From Celeribacter baekdonensis (lineage in GTDB: Bacteria; Pseudomonadota; Alphaproteobacteria; Rhodobacterales; Rhodobacteraceae), in the NCBI RefSeq assembly GCF_900102315.1, contig NZ_FNBL01000004.1:186001-250000 (forward strand): a DNA stretch of 64,000 nt, read 5' to 3'. This document shows, in pieces, positions 11,758-20,669 of the stretch. Position 1 is the stretch's first letter. Each line of letters begins with the position of its first letter. The notes under the pieces are model-generated. The model was given only the letters and a program-made list of their open reading frames with translations, was not told the origin of the DNA and ran no database searches. The translations under genes and the position numbers were made by a program.

Positions 11758-13365
11758 TCAGGCTTCGCTTTCCTCTTCGACTTCACCGTCCTCATCGGAC
11801 ACAAGATCGGACGGATCCACCCAGCCAAGCTGAATACGCGCCGTCATCACCAGTTTTTGTGCTTCTTCCAGGGACATGTCGAACTTTTCAAGGACACCGT
11901 CGTCCTTGACGCGCTCGCCATTGACTGTGGTCCAGCCACCGGCCAATTCCCAATCGGCACAGGTCGCGAAATCTTCGACGGATTTCACACCGTCTTCGGC
12001 CAATGCTTCAATCATTTGGGGTGTCAGGCCTTCGAATTCAATAAGGCTGTCTTCGACACCCAATTCGCGGGCATGCTCAAGCGCCTTACGATTGGCAGCC
12101 TCCAACACGTCACGGGCACGGGCCTGAAGTTCAGACGCCGTATCTGTGTCCACACCGTCGATGACCAAAAGCTCATCCACATCAACATAGGCCACTTCTT
12201 CAAGGTTGGTGAACCCTTCGGAGACCAGAAGCTGGGCAAAGAACTCGTCAAGATCGAGGTTGTCCATGAACAGTTTGGTGCGTTCGGCAAACTCAGCCTG
12301 ACGACGCTGAGATTCCTCAGCTTCGGTCAGAATGTCGATGTCCAAGCCGGTCAACTGCGACGCAAGACGCACGTTTTGACCGCGGCGACCGATAGCGAGC
12401 GACAACTGCTCATCCGGCACAACAACTTCGATTTTGCCAGCGTCTTCGTCGAGCACAACTTTCGTCACCTCGGCGGGCTGAAGCGCGTTGACCAAGAAGG
12501 TCGGCGCATCTTCGTTCCACGGGATGATGTCGATTTTCTCGCCCTGAAGCTCGTTCACCACGGCCTGAACACGCGAACCGCGCATACCGACACAGGCACC
12601 GACCGGGTCAATCGAGCTGTCATAGGAAATCACAGCAATCTTGGCGCGCGAACCCGGATCACGGGCCACAGCTTTGATCTCGATGATGCCGTCATAGATT
12701 TCCGGCACTTCCATTTTGAACAGTTCGGACATGAATTCCGGCGCGGTGCGGGACAGGAACACCTGCGGCCCGCGCGCTTCGCGGCGCACATCTTTGATGA
12801 AACACCGGATGCGGTCATTCGGGCGATAGGTTTCGCGGCCAATTTTCTCGTTGCGGCGCAGGATGGCTTCGCCACGACCGACATCGACAATCACATTGCC
12901 ATATTCTTCGCGTTTCACAACACCGTTGATGATGGTGCCGACGCGGTCTTTGAATTCGTCAAACTGACGATCCCGCTCCGCTTCGCGCACCTTTTGCAAG
13001 ATGACCTGCTTGGCAGATTGCGCCGCGATCCGGCCAAGCTCCACCGGGGGAACCTCTTCCTTGATCTCGTCGCCGATTTGCGGGTCGGCCATGTATTGTT
13101 TGGCCTGCGTGACGGTCATCTCGGATTGGTAATTCTCAAGCTCGTCTTCCTCAACCACAGTGCGCACACGGGTAAAGGTGGCACGGCCAGTCTTGCGGTC
13201 AATGGACACGCGAATGTCCATTTCGGAGCCATAACGCGACTTTGCAGCGCGTGCGAGGCTTTCCTCCATCGCTTCAACCACCAATTCGGGGTCGATCATT
13301 TTCTCGCGGGCCACGGCCTCGGCGGTTTGCAACAGCTCAAGCTGGTTTGCAGAGGTGATTGCCAT
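11758..13365 (-). CDS. nusA: Transcription termination/antitermination factor NusA
   Basis: 535 aa. The RNA-polymerase-binding N-terminal domain (about 1-130) is followed by an S1 domain (about 137-200, GTIINGVVKREEYGNVIVDV). Two KH domains follow (GACVGMRGSRVQAVVNEL and LAIGRRGQNVRLASQL). The C-terminal part holds helix-hairpin-helix acidic repeats and an acidic tail. NusA modulates pausing, termination and antitermination. It is second in the rimP operon, 14 bp after rimP. Because NusA acts on terminators, the terminator-like rimP leader is a plausible autoregulation target (inference). Confidence 0.98.
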   Translation of the reverse strand: MAITSANQLELLQTAEAVAREKMIDPELVVEAMEESLARAAKSRYGSEMDIRVSIDRKTGRATFTRVRTVVEEDELENYQSEMTVTQAKQYMADPQIGDEIKEEVPPVELGRIAAQSAKQVILQKVREAERDRQFDEFKDRVGTIINGVVKREEYGNVIVDVGRGEAILRRNEKIGRETYRPNDRIRCFIKDVRREARGPQVFLSRTAPEFMSELFKMEVPEIYDGIIEIKAVARDPGSRAKIAVISYDSSIDPVGACVGMRGSRVQAVVNELQGEKIDIIPWNEDAPTFLVNALQPAEVTKVVLDEDAGKIEVVVPDEQLSLAIGRRGQNVRLASQLTGLDIDILTEAEESQRRQAEFAERTKLFMDNLDLDEFFAQLLVSEGFTNLEEVAYVDVDELLVIDGVDTDTASELQARARDVLEAANRKALEHARELGVEDSLIEFEGLTPQMIEALAEDGVKSVEDFATCADWELAGGWTTVNGERVKDDGVLEKFDMSLEEAQKLVMTARIQLGWVDPSDLVSDEDGEVEEESEA

Positions 13366-13379
13366 ATCTCAGTCCTCTC

Positions 13380-13967
13380 TCAATCCTCTGAAGACCCGTC
13401 GTCGGTCTGGATTTCGTCAAAATTTGTTTCGTCAATTGCGCCGGACGCTTTGCGTTGGCGCAACATTTCGCGGATCAGCTCATCGGTCAGCACGAGTTTT
13501 GCGTCTGACAGCCAATCAAAATTCAAACCGATGGTGAGCGTCTCACCATTTTCTTCGATCGTCAGGAGAACTTCATCACCCTCAACACCGGCGATCTCTC
13601 CTTTGAACCGACGGCGGCCGTCGATCATCTCAGTCGTCTCAATTTTGGCCTCATAGCCTTCAAAAGATGTAAAATCTTTCAGGCGGGTCAAAGGTCGGTC
13701 AATGCCGGGACTGGACACTTCAAGCGTGTATTCATCCTCAATTGGGTCTTCGACATCAAGAATAGCAGAAACCGCGGTCGAAATCTGCGCACATTCGTCA
13801 ACTTCGATCCCACCATCGGGGCGTTCGGCCATAATTTGAAGCGTCTTCGATTTGGTTGACGACATCAAACGCACGCGCACAAGTTCAAATCCCATCCCCT
13901 CGATAACCGGGGTGATGATTTCCGCCAAACGGCGGTCAATGGCTGTCTTGGCAATAAGTTCGGACAT
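13380..13967 (-). CDS. rimP: Ribosome maturation factor RimP
   Basis: 195 aa from the ATG at 13967, with GAGAGG about a dozen bases upstream. A longer frame to 14105 would run through the leader terminator and lacks homology. RimP assists assembly of the 30S subunit. The N-terminal domain has [14 protein letters not shown] and the [15 protein letters not shown] signature, followed by an SH3-like C-terminal domain with a family-typical extension ending in DDGSSED. First gene of rimP-nusA-ylxR-infB. Confidence 0.95.
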   Translation of the reverse strand: MSELIAKTAIDRRLAEIITPVIEGMGFELVRVRLMSSTKSKTLQIMAERPDGGIEVDECAQISTAVSAILDVEDPIEDEYTLEVSSPGIDRPLTRLKDFTSFEGYEAKIETTEMIDGRRRFKGEIAGVEGDEVLLTIEENGETLTIGLNFDWLSDAKLVLTDELIREMLRQRKASGAIDETNFDEIQTDDGSSED

Positions 13968-14031
13968 GTCCGGGCTGCCTCTCAGATACGGGTTCACGGG
14001 CCACCCATCGACCAACTCGGTCTCAGGGCAC

Positions 14032-14127
14032 AAAAAAACGGGCGCGCGGCCCGTCGATCTTTCCCGGTGGAGCTTTGGGACCTCCCAACGCGCCGCTGTT
14101 GGCAAGTCCTATACGCCGCCACAGGAC
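14032..14127 (-). promoter_or_regulatory. Candidate rimP leader attenuator
   Basis: Upstream of rimP the minus strand folds into a 5-bp stem (14127-14123 with 14110-14106), an inner palindrome at 14088-14075, and a terminator-like hairpin (stem 14054-14049 with 14043-14038, 5-base loop). A run of seven T follows (14038-14032). The hairpin lies 65 bp before the rimP ATG and faces the operon, so it must be read through. A 'rimP leader' element upstream of this operon is known in alphaproteobacteria. Position and architecture agree, but I could not run a covariance model. Confidence 0.65.
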
Positions 14128-14139
14128 GCTCTGCAAGCC

Positions 14140-15117
14140 TTATCGCATCTCCTGCCCGATCCGGTCCATTGTCGACACAAGCGCCTGCGTGATTCCGGGC
14201 TCAGACATCGCGTGACCTGCCTGCCCCACCATCATCAACCGCGCCTTGGGCCAAACCTTATGCAACGCATAGGCGGTATGTGGTGGGCAAATCATATCGA
14301 ATCGCCCCTGAACAATGGTGCCGGGCACATCGGCCATCTTGCCAATCTCACCCAGCAACTGACCATCACGATCAAAAAACGCCTTATGGGTGAAATAGTG
14401 GTTCTCCAACCGCGCAAAGGTCCGGGCGTAATCCGGCGCAGGCTCGCCCGCCGCGCCATTCGATCCGATCGACGCCAACGCATTTTCCCAACGCGACCAG
14501 ATCCGTCCAAAACGCAGCTCTTCTTGGTAATTACCACTGAACAAACGCCGATGATAGGCCGCGATCAAATCATCGTGTTCCTCATCAGGGATCGCATCGC
14601 GAAACTCGGCCCAAAGCTCCGGCCAAAACTGTCCCGCCCCGCCCGCATAGAACCAATCCAACTCACTTTGCCGCGCCAAAAACACGCCGCGCAAAACCAG
14701 GTGAATGACACGGTCGGGATGGCTTTGAGTATAGGCCACGCCCAATGTCGCCCCCCAACTTCCGCCAAACACAGCCCAACGCTCAATGCCCAATTCGACC
14801 CTGATCCGCTCAACATCAGCGACCAGATGCCATGTCGTATTGGCCTCGACGGAGGCAAAGGGCCGCGATTTGCCGCAACCGCGTTGATCAAACAAAATGA
14901 TGCGAAAAATGGACGGATCGAAATAGCGCCGCATATAAGGGCTACACCCGCCACCCGGACCACCATGAAACACCACCACAGGAATACCCTTCGGATTGCC
15001 GCTTTGCTCGACGTAAATCCGATGCCCGTCCCCAACCTCCAACATCCGGTGGTCATAGACCGCGATTTGGGGGTAGAGATAACTATATGCGCTCTTTTGG
15101 CCTGAGACCTTATCCAT
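14140..15117 (-). CDS. pip: Proline iminopeptidase
   Basis: 325 aa from the ATG at 15117 preceded by AGGAAC; the longer frame overlaps ubiG and is spurious. Alpha/beta hydrolase of family S33 that releases N-terminal proline from peptides. The family HGGPGGG stretch (51-57), nucleophile GGSWGATLG (Ser120), and probable acid and base Asp274 (GRFDMICP) and His302 (GQAGHAMSEPG) are present. It is divergent from ubiG, and the rimP leader lies directly downstream. Confidence 0.94.
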   Translation of the reverse strand: MDKVSGQKSAYSYLYPQIAVYDHRMLEVGDGHRIYVEQSGNPKGIPVVVFHGGPGGGCSPYMRRYFDPSIFRIILFDQRGCGKSRPFASVEANTTWHLVADVERIRVELGIERWAVFGGSWGATLGVAYTQSHPDRVIHLVLRGVFLARQSELDWFYAGGAGQFWPELWAEFRDAIPDEEHDDLIAAYHRRLFSGNYQEELRFGRIWSRWENALASIGSNGAAGEPAPDYARTFARLENHYFTHKAFFDRDGQLLGEIGKMADVPGTIVQGRFDMICPPHTAYALHKVWPKARLMMVGQAGHAMSEPGITQALVSTMDRIGQEMR

Positions 15118-15186
15118 GGGGTTCCTATATAGAGCGATCAATCGGCATAGAAACCGATTTCTAAGTTGAACACGAAGGAGAGGATC

Positions 15187-15933
15187 ATGCAAATGCATCA
15201 GTCCACCATTGACCCGCAAGAGGTCGCCAAATTCGAGGCCATGGCCGCCGAATGGTGGGACCCGAATGGTAAGTTTAAACCATTGCATATGCTCAACCCG
15301 TGTCGGCTTGATTACATCACCTCGCAAATCGCCGCTGAGTTCGGGCGTGATCTGTCCAGCGAGCGCCCCTTTGAGGGGCTGCGGCTACTGGATATCGGTT
15401 GTGGTGGCGGGCTTTTGTCCGAACCTATGGCGCGATTGGGGGCGACGGTTGTGGGCGCCGATGCGGCAGCCGGGAACCTGCCCGTTGCGCGGCTTCATGC
15501 GGAAAAATCTGGACTGGTGATCGACTATCGCCACACCACCGCCGAATCATTGGCCAAAGCTGGGGAACAGTTTGACGTGGTTTTGAACATGGAAGTGGTC
15601 GAACATGTCTCCGATCCACAGGGCTACATGACCGCGTGTCAGATGTTGCTCAAACCCGGCGGGCTGATGATTGCCTCAACAATCAATCGCAACCCCAAAA
15701 GCTATATGATGGCGATTGTTGGCGCCGAAGTGATCATGCGCTGGTTGCCGAAGGGCACGCATGAGTGGAAAAAATTCATCACGCCAGACGAATTGTACGC
15801 GCTGATTGAAAAGGCCGGCCTGTCTCCGGTAGATCGCAAAGGCTTTGTCTTCAATCCGGTGCTTTGGACCTGGTCTCTGTCTGCCCGCGATCTGTCGGTG
15901 AACTATGTCACGGCATCAACCAAGCCAAGTTAG
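15187..15933 (+). CDS. ubiG: Ubiquinone biosynthesis O-methyltransferase UbiG
   Basis: 248 aa, with the ATG at 15187 after a strong AAGGAGAGG site. UbiG performs both O-methylations of the ubiquinone ring using SAM. The SAM-binding motif LLDIGCGGG (68-76) and the family signature [21 protein letters not shown] near the N-terminus (about 17-37) are intact. It is a single gene, divergent from pip and convergent with the marR gene (3-bp gap). Confidence 0.96.
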   Translation: MQMHQSTIDPQEVAKFEAMAAEWWDPNGKFKPLHMLNPCRLDYITSQIAAEFGRDLSSERPFEGLRLLDIGCGGGLLSEPMARLGATVVGADAAAGNLPVARLHAEKSGLVIDYRHTTAESLAKAGEQFDVVLNMEVVEHVSDPQGYMTACQMLLKPGGLMIASTINRNPKSYMMAIVGAEVIMRWLPKGTHEWKKFITPDELYALIEKAGLSPVDRKGFVFNPVLWTWSLSARDLSVNYVTASTKPS

Positions 15934-15936
15934 GGT

Positions 15937-16386
15937 CTAATTTTCTTCTTCAAGACGAATGCGCATTTCCCGCAAAACGGGAAGTGCGGCCCTGACCCGT
16001 TCAGTCCCAATCGCCTCGACAATATCAGACAGGATCGGCGCAATCGCCGCCAAAGCCGCATCCCGAGCCGAGCGACCCGATGGAGAAATCGATACAAATT
16101 TGCGGCGCGCGTCGTCCCAATCCGGGCGGATGTGAACATGCCCCGCCCATTCGAGTTTGTTCAATGTGTTGGTCATCGCACCGCGAGTGACGTGAAACGC
16201 GCGCGCAAGCTGCGCCGGAGACCTTTCGTCATTGGCACGGGCAAGATGATTAAGCACCGAAAAATGACTGATTTCCATACCTTTGGGCATCGCCTTGGTC
16301 AGGCGGTTTCGGGCCAACTGATCCGCCATGAAAATCTCGGAAAACAGCGCCACAGACAGCGAATCATTGTTGGGTGGGCCACTCAT
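15937..16386 (-). CDS. MarR-family transcriptional regulator
   Basis: 149 aa winged-helix regulator with the MarR layout. A helical dimerisation N-terminus is followed by a recognition helix around SPAQLARAFHVTRGAMTNTL and a wing with DARRKFVSISPSG. Its ATG overlaps the upstream nitrilase stop (ATGA), so it is the last gene of comF-grxC-nitrilase-marR. Ligand and targets are unknown. Its location suggests possible control of this operon, but I see no clear operator. Confidence 0.88.
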   Translation of the reverse strand: MSGPPNNDSLSVALFSEIFMADQLARNRLTKAMPKGMEISHFSVLNHLARANDERSPAQLARAFHVTRGAMTNTLNKLEWAGHVHIRPDWDDARRKFVSISPSGRSARDAALAAIAPILSDIVEAIGTERVRAALPVLREMRIRLEEEN

Positions 16387-17219
16387 TGCGGAACCTCAAA
16401 ATCACGATCATGGGACAGAGAAGGAATACGCGATCTGGCACGAGCGACGTCGCCCATATCAATGTCAATCACATCCCATCCCGGCTCAACACCGCCATCA
16501 TAAAGCACCTCACCCCAGGGTGAAACGGCAAGAGAATGACCATAGGTGCGGCGCGTTGACCCCGTGGTTTCAACGTGTTGCCCAGTCTGCGCCGGAGCAA
16601 AAACAAAACACCCGGTCTCAATCGCCCGCGCCCTGAGCAAACTCTCCCAATGCGCGGCCCCGGTCACGGCGGAGAAGGCCGCAGGCACGGTGAGGATGTA
16701 GGCTCCTGCCTGCGCCAATGAGCGAAACAGATGCGGGAAGCGCAGATCATAACAAATCGCCATGCCGATCTGGCCCAACGCCGTTTTCGCCAAAACCGCC
16801 CGATTGCCGGGACGATACCCCGCGGATTCGCGATAGGTCTCCGTTTCGCTGACATCAACGTCAAACATGTGGATTTTATCGTAACGCGCAGCGATTTCGC
16901 CCTCTGGTGTGATCAGGAAAGACCGATTGGCAAATCGCCCATCTGGATCATCTGTCTTTAAGGCCAAAGAGCCAATCAAGAGCCAAATCCCATAGGATCT
17001 TGCCGTTTCCCGCAGCCCAGCCAATGTTGGGTCTTCAGACTCAGCGCGCAAAACCTCTCGCTGATGCCCGCGCGCACTTGAGACGCAATTGGTGACCTCC
17101 GGCGTCATCACAATCTGTGCCCCCGCCTCCGCGGCTTGGGTCACATAGCGTTGTGTGACCGCAAGATTGGCAAGCGGATCGTCAGAGGAATTGAGCGTGA
17201 TAAGGCCAACGCGGATCAT
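16383..17219 (-). CDS. Carbon-nitrogen hydrolase (Nit1/Nit2-like amidase)
   Basis: 278 aa. The catalytic triad of the nitrilase superfamily is visible: Glu41 (VMTPEVTNCV), Lys115 (RYDKIHMFD) and Cys156 (MAICYDLRFP). The family relatives Nit1/Nit2 act as deaminated-glutathione or omega-amidases for metabolite repair. The adjacent glutaredoxin gene (3-bp gap) makes a glutathione-linked repair role plausible but not shown. Exact substrate unknown. Confidence 0.9.
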   Translation of the reverse strand: MIRVGLITLNSSDDPLANLAVTQRYVTQAAEAGAQIVMTPEVTNCVSSARGHQREVLRAESEDPTLAGLRETARSYGIWLLIGSLALKTDDPDGRFANRSFLITPEGEIAARYDKIHMFDVDVSETETYRESAGYRPGNRAVLAKTALGQIGMAICYDLRFPHLFRSLAQAGAYILTVPAAFSAVTGAAHWESLLRARAIETGCFVFAPAQTGQHVETTGSTRRTYGHSLAVSPWGEVLYDGGVEPGWDVIDIDMGDVARARSRIPSLSHDRDFEVPQ

Positions 17220-17222
17220 GGA

Positions 17223-17480
17223 TCACTCCGCCAAAATCGGGTCGAGTTTCCCTGCGCGCTCAAGGGCATACAGCTCGTCACAGCCGCCGACATGGGTGTC
17301 GCCAATGAAAATCTGCGGCACGGTATGGCGACCATGGGCCTTTTGCATCATCTCAGCGCGACGATTGGGCTCGGCCATCACGTTGATGTCGGTGTAGGTG
17401 ACCCCTTTGCTGTCAAGCAGGCGCTTGGCGGCGATGCAATAAGGACAAATCGGGGTGGTGTAGAGCGTGACAGGTTGCAT
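17223..17480 (-). CDS. grxC: Glutaredoxin 3
   Basis: 85 aa, single thioredoxin fold. The dithiol active site CPYC is at 12-15, with the family TVPQIFI and GGCDEL motifs. It reduces disulfides and glutathionylated proteins using glutathione. It lies between comF (35-bp gap) and the nitrilase gene in one minus-strand operon, an arrangement common in Rhodobacterales. Confidence 0.95.
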   Translation of the reverse strand: MQPVTLYTTPICPYCIAAKRLLDSKGVTYTDINVMAEPNRRAEMMQKAHGRHTVPQIFIGDTHVGGCDELYALERAGKLDPILAE

Positions 17481-17515
17481 GGGAAATCCTTTGGTCTTTC
17501 GGCGACTATAAGGAT

Positions 17516-18229
17516 TTAGACCTCTCTGGCAACGCGGGCCAGTACCGCAATTGAAACATGGGACGCACCGGCCTCAAGACAGGTGCGCGCGCATTGCGCC
17601 AAAGTCGCACCAGTGGTCATCACATCGTCGATCAAAAGCACATGCCGACCGGCAATCACCTTGGCGCGCTTCGGTGTGACTTTGATCACCCCTGAAACCG
17701 TTTCATGGCGTTGATCTGCGGTCATCCCATCCAATTTTCGTGTCGCAACAGGTCGGCGTAATAGGTCAGGACAATAGTCTAACCCATGGAGTTTCGCCAC
17801 CTGAGCGGCAAGCAACGCGGATTGATTGTACCGCCGCTGAACGATACGCAGCCAGTGGAGAGGCACCGGGGCCACAAGCGTATCCTCACACACCAAAGGC
17901 TCTGCCGCCCGCGCCAACCACGCCCCCGCGGAGCGCGCAAGATCGGTGCGGTCGCCATGTTTGAACTTCAAAACCATCGCTCGGCCATTACCCGCATATA
18001 GCATCACGGCCCGTCCCCGATCCCAAGGACGCGGATTGGCGCGGCAGTCGTCGCAAAGATCACCCTCTTGCGCCTCACCAATCAAAGGACGCCCGCAGGC
18101 ATCACAGGGCGGATCGACGATAAAGGGCGTTTGCGACCAACATTTTGGGCACAATCCGCGCGCCACTTCGATCATTTCGTCGCAGGTGAGACATTGTGCC
18201 GGGTAGATCAGCTTGGCCAGTGTTTGCAT
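17516..18229 (-). CDS. comF: ComF-family phosphoribosyltransferase-like protein
   Basis: 237 aa. The N-terminal zinc-ribbon-like region has paired cysteines at 13/16, 27/30, 42/45 and 59/62. A C-terminal type I phosphoribosyltransferase fold follows, with the PRPP loop VLLIDDVMTTGAT (197-209). ComF proteins act in natural transformation in competent bacteria, and in alphaproteobacteria the role is less clear. First gene of its operon, divergent from a methyltransferase gene. Confidence 0.92.
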   Translation of the reverse strand: MQTLAKLIYPAQCLTCDEMIEVARGLCPKCWSQTPFIVDPPCDACGRPLIGEAQEGDLCDDCRANPRPWDRGRAVMLYAGNGRAMVLKFKHGDRTDLARSAGAWLARAAEPLVCEDTLVAPVPLHWLRIVQRRYNQSALLAAQVAKLHGLDYCPDLLRRPVATRKLDGMTADQRHETVSGVIKVTPKRAKVIAGRHVLLIDDVMTTGATLAQCARTCLEAGASHVSIAVLARVAREV

Positions 18230-18291
18230 TTCCCCGTCAACTTCCTACATTGCCCGCAGGTTTGAAACATGACCGTAAAGAAAGCACATCC

Positions 18292-19125
18292 ATGTCCGAC
18301 CCCGTTCCTTTGATCCATCGGGACCACCTGTCTCGATACCGCACCCGTGCTTTGCGCATGGGGGGCGATTTCTTTTTGCATGAAGAGGCCCGCGCTGAGA
18401 TCGAAGATCGGTTAAGCATGGTTAATAAACCGTTTAAATCGCCGGCGATTGTCACAGGATTTCCCAATCTGTGGTCAAAATGGTTCCCCAATGCGCGCGT
18501 CGTTGCCGATGACGATGTGCTCGACTTGGAACAAGGCGCGCATGATTTGGTGATCCACGCCATGTCCCTGCACTGGGCCAATGATCCCGTCGGCCAGCTC
18601 ATCCAATGCAATCGCGCGCTCAAACCGGATGGCTTGATGATCGCGGCTTTTTTCGGCGACCAAACGCTGCATGAATTGCGCGCCTGTTTGGGACAGGCGG
18701 AAACCGCGCTTTTGGGCGGTCTGTCGCCGCGAGTGCTGCCAATGGGAGAACTGCGTGATCTCGGCACGCTGTTGCAACGCGCCTCTTTTGCCCTGCCCGT
18801 GGCGGACAAAAGCCCACGCAGTGTGACCTATCCCAATTTGAAAAAACTCGTGACCGATCTGCGCGCCATGGGAGAAAGCAATGCGCTCGGCGCTCGGCGC
18901 ATGACCGCAAGCCCAAAGACACTTTTTGACCTGACGGAACGTCTCTATCAGACTCATTTTGCGCAAGAGGAGCGCCTTGTGGCGACCTTTGATTTGGTGT
19001 TTCTGACGGGTTGGGCCCCGGATGAAAGCCAACCGAAACCATTGATGCCCGGCTCTGCCAAATATCGCCTCTCGGATGCGCTACAAGCACAGGAATTTAA
19101 ACTTCCGACAGACCCGAGCCCTTGA
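18292..19125 (+). CDS. SAM-dependent methyltransferase (NDUFAF5/BioC-like)
   Basis: 277 aa from the ATG at 18292. A class I methyltransferase fold is indicated by LEQGAHDLVIHAMSLHWAND and the strand NRALKPDGLMIAAFFG. The first glycine-rich motif is poorly conserved. The sequence resembles the alphaproteobacterial relatives of mitochondrial NDUFAF5, which modifies a complex I subunit. That assignment is inference. An earlier GTG at 18196 overlaps comF and is unlikely. The stop lies before hemH. Confidence 0.82.
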   Translation: MSDPVPLIHRDHLSRYRTRALRMGGDFFLHEEARAEIEDRLSMVNKPFKSPAIVTGFPNLWSKWFPNARVVADDDVLDLEQGAHDLVIHAMSLHWANDPVGQLIQCNRALKPDGLMIAAFFGDQTLHELRACLGQAETALLGGLSPRVLPMGELRDLGTLLQRASFALPVADKSPRSVTYPNLKKLVTDLRAMGESNALGARRMTASPKTLFDLTERLYQTHFAQEERLVATFDLVFLTGWAPDESQPKPLMPGSAKYRLSDALQAQEFKLPTDPSP

Positions 19126-19178
19126 TCCACAGCCCGACCACCCTAAGCCTATATAAAATCAACAATCAGGACAGACAC

Positions 19179-20264
19179 ATGGGACTTATGAAGCCAAGCC
19201 GGATGAACACGAATGCGGCAGACGCCACATGTCCAATGCACGCGCAAAAAGACCACCCCAAGTTGCCGAAACAGAAAATCGGGGTTTTGCTGTCAAATTT
19301 GGGGACGCCCGACGCCACGGATTATTGGTCTATGCGCCGATATTTAAATGAATTTCTCTCGGATCAGCGGGTGATCGACTATCCAAAATGGAAATGGCAA
19401 CCGATCCTGCAAGGCATCGTTTTGACCTTTAGACCCTCCAAATCCGGTGCGGCCTATCGGTCCATTTGGAACAAAGAGGCCAATGAAAGCCCATTGATGA
19501 CCATCACCAAAGAGCAAACAGTCGCGATCAAAGCGGCGCTTTCTGAGGAGTTTGGTGACGAGGTGATGGTTGATTTCTGTATGCGTTACGGCAACCCATC
19601 CACCAAGTCAAAGGTGCAAAAACTCGTCTCTGAGGGCTGTAGCAAAATCCTGTTTTTCCCGCTCTACCCGCAATATGCCGGGGCAACAGTTGCCACCGCG
19701 AATGACGAATTTTTCCGCGCCTTGATGGAAGAAAACTGGCAACCCGCCGCGCGGACCGTACCGCCCTATTTCAACGATCCCGCCTATATTGATGCGCTTG
19801 CGCAGTCCGTTGAGCGCGCCTATGCGGCGGCGGCGAAAAAGCCCGACATCCTGATTTGTTCCTATCACGGCCTGCCAGAACGCTACCTGAAAGAGGGGGG
19901 CGATCCCTATCATTGTCAGTGCCGGAAAACGACTCGCCTGCTTAAGGAACGCCTCGGCTGGGATGACAAACAGATCATGACGACGTTTCAATCGAAATTC
20001 GGTCCCGAAGACTGGCTTCAACCCTATACTGTGGAAGAGGTCGCGCGTCAGGCCGAAGCCGGGAACAAAAGCATCGCCGTCTGTGCCCCTGCGTTTTCCG
20101 CCGATTGCATTGAGACGCTTGAGGAAATCAACGAAGAGATCAAAGAAAGCTTTGACCACGCGGGCGGCGAGGATTTCCTCTACATCCCCTGCCTCAACGC
20201 CGAGCCTTTGCACATCAAGGCCCTTGTCGATCAAATCCGTAAGAATCTGAGTGGGTGGGTATAG
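19179..20264 (+). CDS. hemH: Ferrochelatase
   Basis: About 361 aa. It inserts ferrous iron into protoporphyrin IX at the membrane in the last heme step. The catalytic SYHGLPERY segment, the CAPAFSADCIETLEE region and the N-terminal GVLLSNLGTPD signature are present. The start at 19179 follows CAGGACA; ATGs at 19188 and 19203 are alternatives. Several cysteines (HCQC, SADC, PCLN) could hold an iron-sulfur cluster, as known for some alphaproteobacterial ferrochelatases, but this is not established here. HemJ and HemW are also encoded in the window. Confidence 0.95.
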   Translation: MGLMKPSRMNTNAADATCPMHAQKDHPKLPKQKIGVLLSNLGTPDATDYWSMRRYLNEFLSDQRVIDYPKWKWQPILQGIVLTFRPSKSGAAYRSIWNKEANESPLMTITKEQTVAIKAALSEEFGDEVMVDFCMRYGNPSTKSKVQKLVSEGCSKILFFPLYPQYAGATVATANDEFFRALMEENWQPAARTVPPYFNDPAYIDALAQSVERAYAAAAKKPDILICSYHGLPERYLKEGGDPYHCQCRKTTRLLKERLGWDDKQIMTTFQSKFGPEDWLQPYTVEEVARQAEAGNKSIAVCAPAFSADCIETLEEINEEIKESFDHAGGEDFLYIPCLNAEPLHIKALVDQIRKNLSGWV

Positions 20265-20307
20265 GCGGGCTCATAGAGTCTTGCCTCTGGCCCTATGATC
20301 AAAATGA

Positions 20308-20334
20308 AAAGGGCAGCTCAATGAGCTGCCCTTT
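20308..20334. terminator. Bidirectional terminator after hemH
   Basis: A 12-bp stem, 20308-20319 with 20323-20334, has a tight AAT loop and A/T-rich flanks on both sides. It separates the converging hemH and the small membrane-protein gene. Confidence 0.8.
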
Positions 20335-20359
20335 AAAATGAGTGACTGTCGAGTGACGA

Positions 20360-20545
20360 TTAGTCAGCAGCAACAGCAGCGGCAACGAGTGCCAAGATCA
20401 GCAACGGTACAACGTAACCGCCAGCGGACGAGGAAGAGGTTTCTTCCACGACAACGGGAGCTTCGATAACCGGAGCAGAGTAGCCACCAGCAAAAGCAGC
20501 AGAGCCAGCCAAAGCAAAAACGGCAGCAGCAGCGAATTTTTTCAT
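20360..20545 (-). CDS. Tiny secreted or membrane protein, function unknown
   Basis: 61 aa from the second ATG (20545), seven bases after GGAGG; an ATG at 20551 is too close to that site. The signal peptide is MKKFAAAAVFALAGSAAFAG, then a short Pro/Val/Glu linker, a Ser-rich patch, and a C-terminal hydrophobic helix YVVPLLILALVAAAVA. The product is probably periplasmic with a single C-terminal membrane segment. It is monocistronic with a strong ribosome site, suggesting high expression. No family recognised. Confidence 0.78.
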   Translation of the reverse strand: MKKFAAAAVFALAGSAAFAGGYSAPVIEAPVVVEETSSSSAGGYVVPLLILALVAAAVAAD

Positions 20546-20669
20546 TTTCATTCCTCCATGATCCCTGCATTTGGCAGGTCAGGTTTGTTTCACACTATGC
20601 GTAATGCAGATAAACCGAAGAGAAATCAATTTATCCTTTAACGTAGGTCTCATTTCGAACAGAGAATCG

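Noticed and set aside
11857-13656. 599-codon plus-strand open frame opposite nusA
   Set aside because: It is antisense to nusA and the end of rimP, with low-complexity His/Phe-rich translation and no ribosome site.
15118-15327. N-terminal extension of proline iminopeptidase
   Set aside because: It would overlap the ubiG start on the other strand, and the extra residues lack homology. The ATG at 15117 has its own ribosome site.
16180-16200. parS-like ACGTGAAAC in the marR gene
   Set aside because: Only about 11 of 16 positions match and only one half-site is intact. This is background level.
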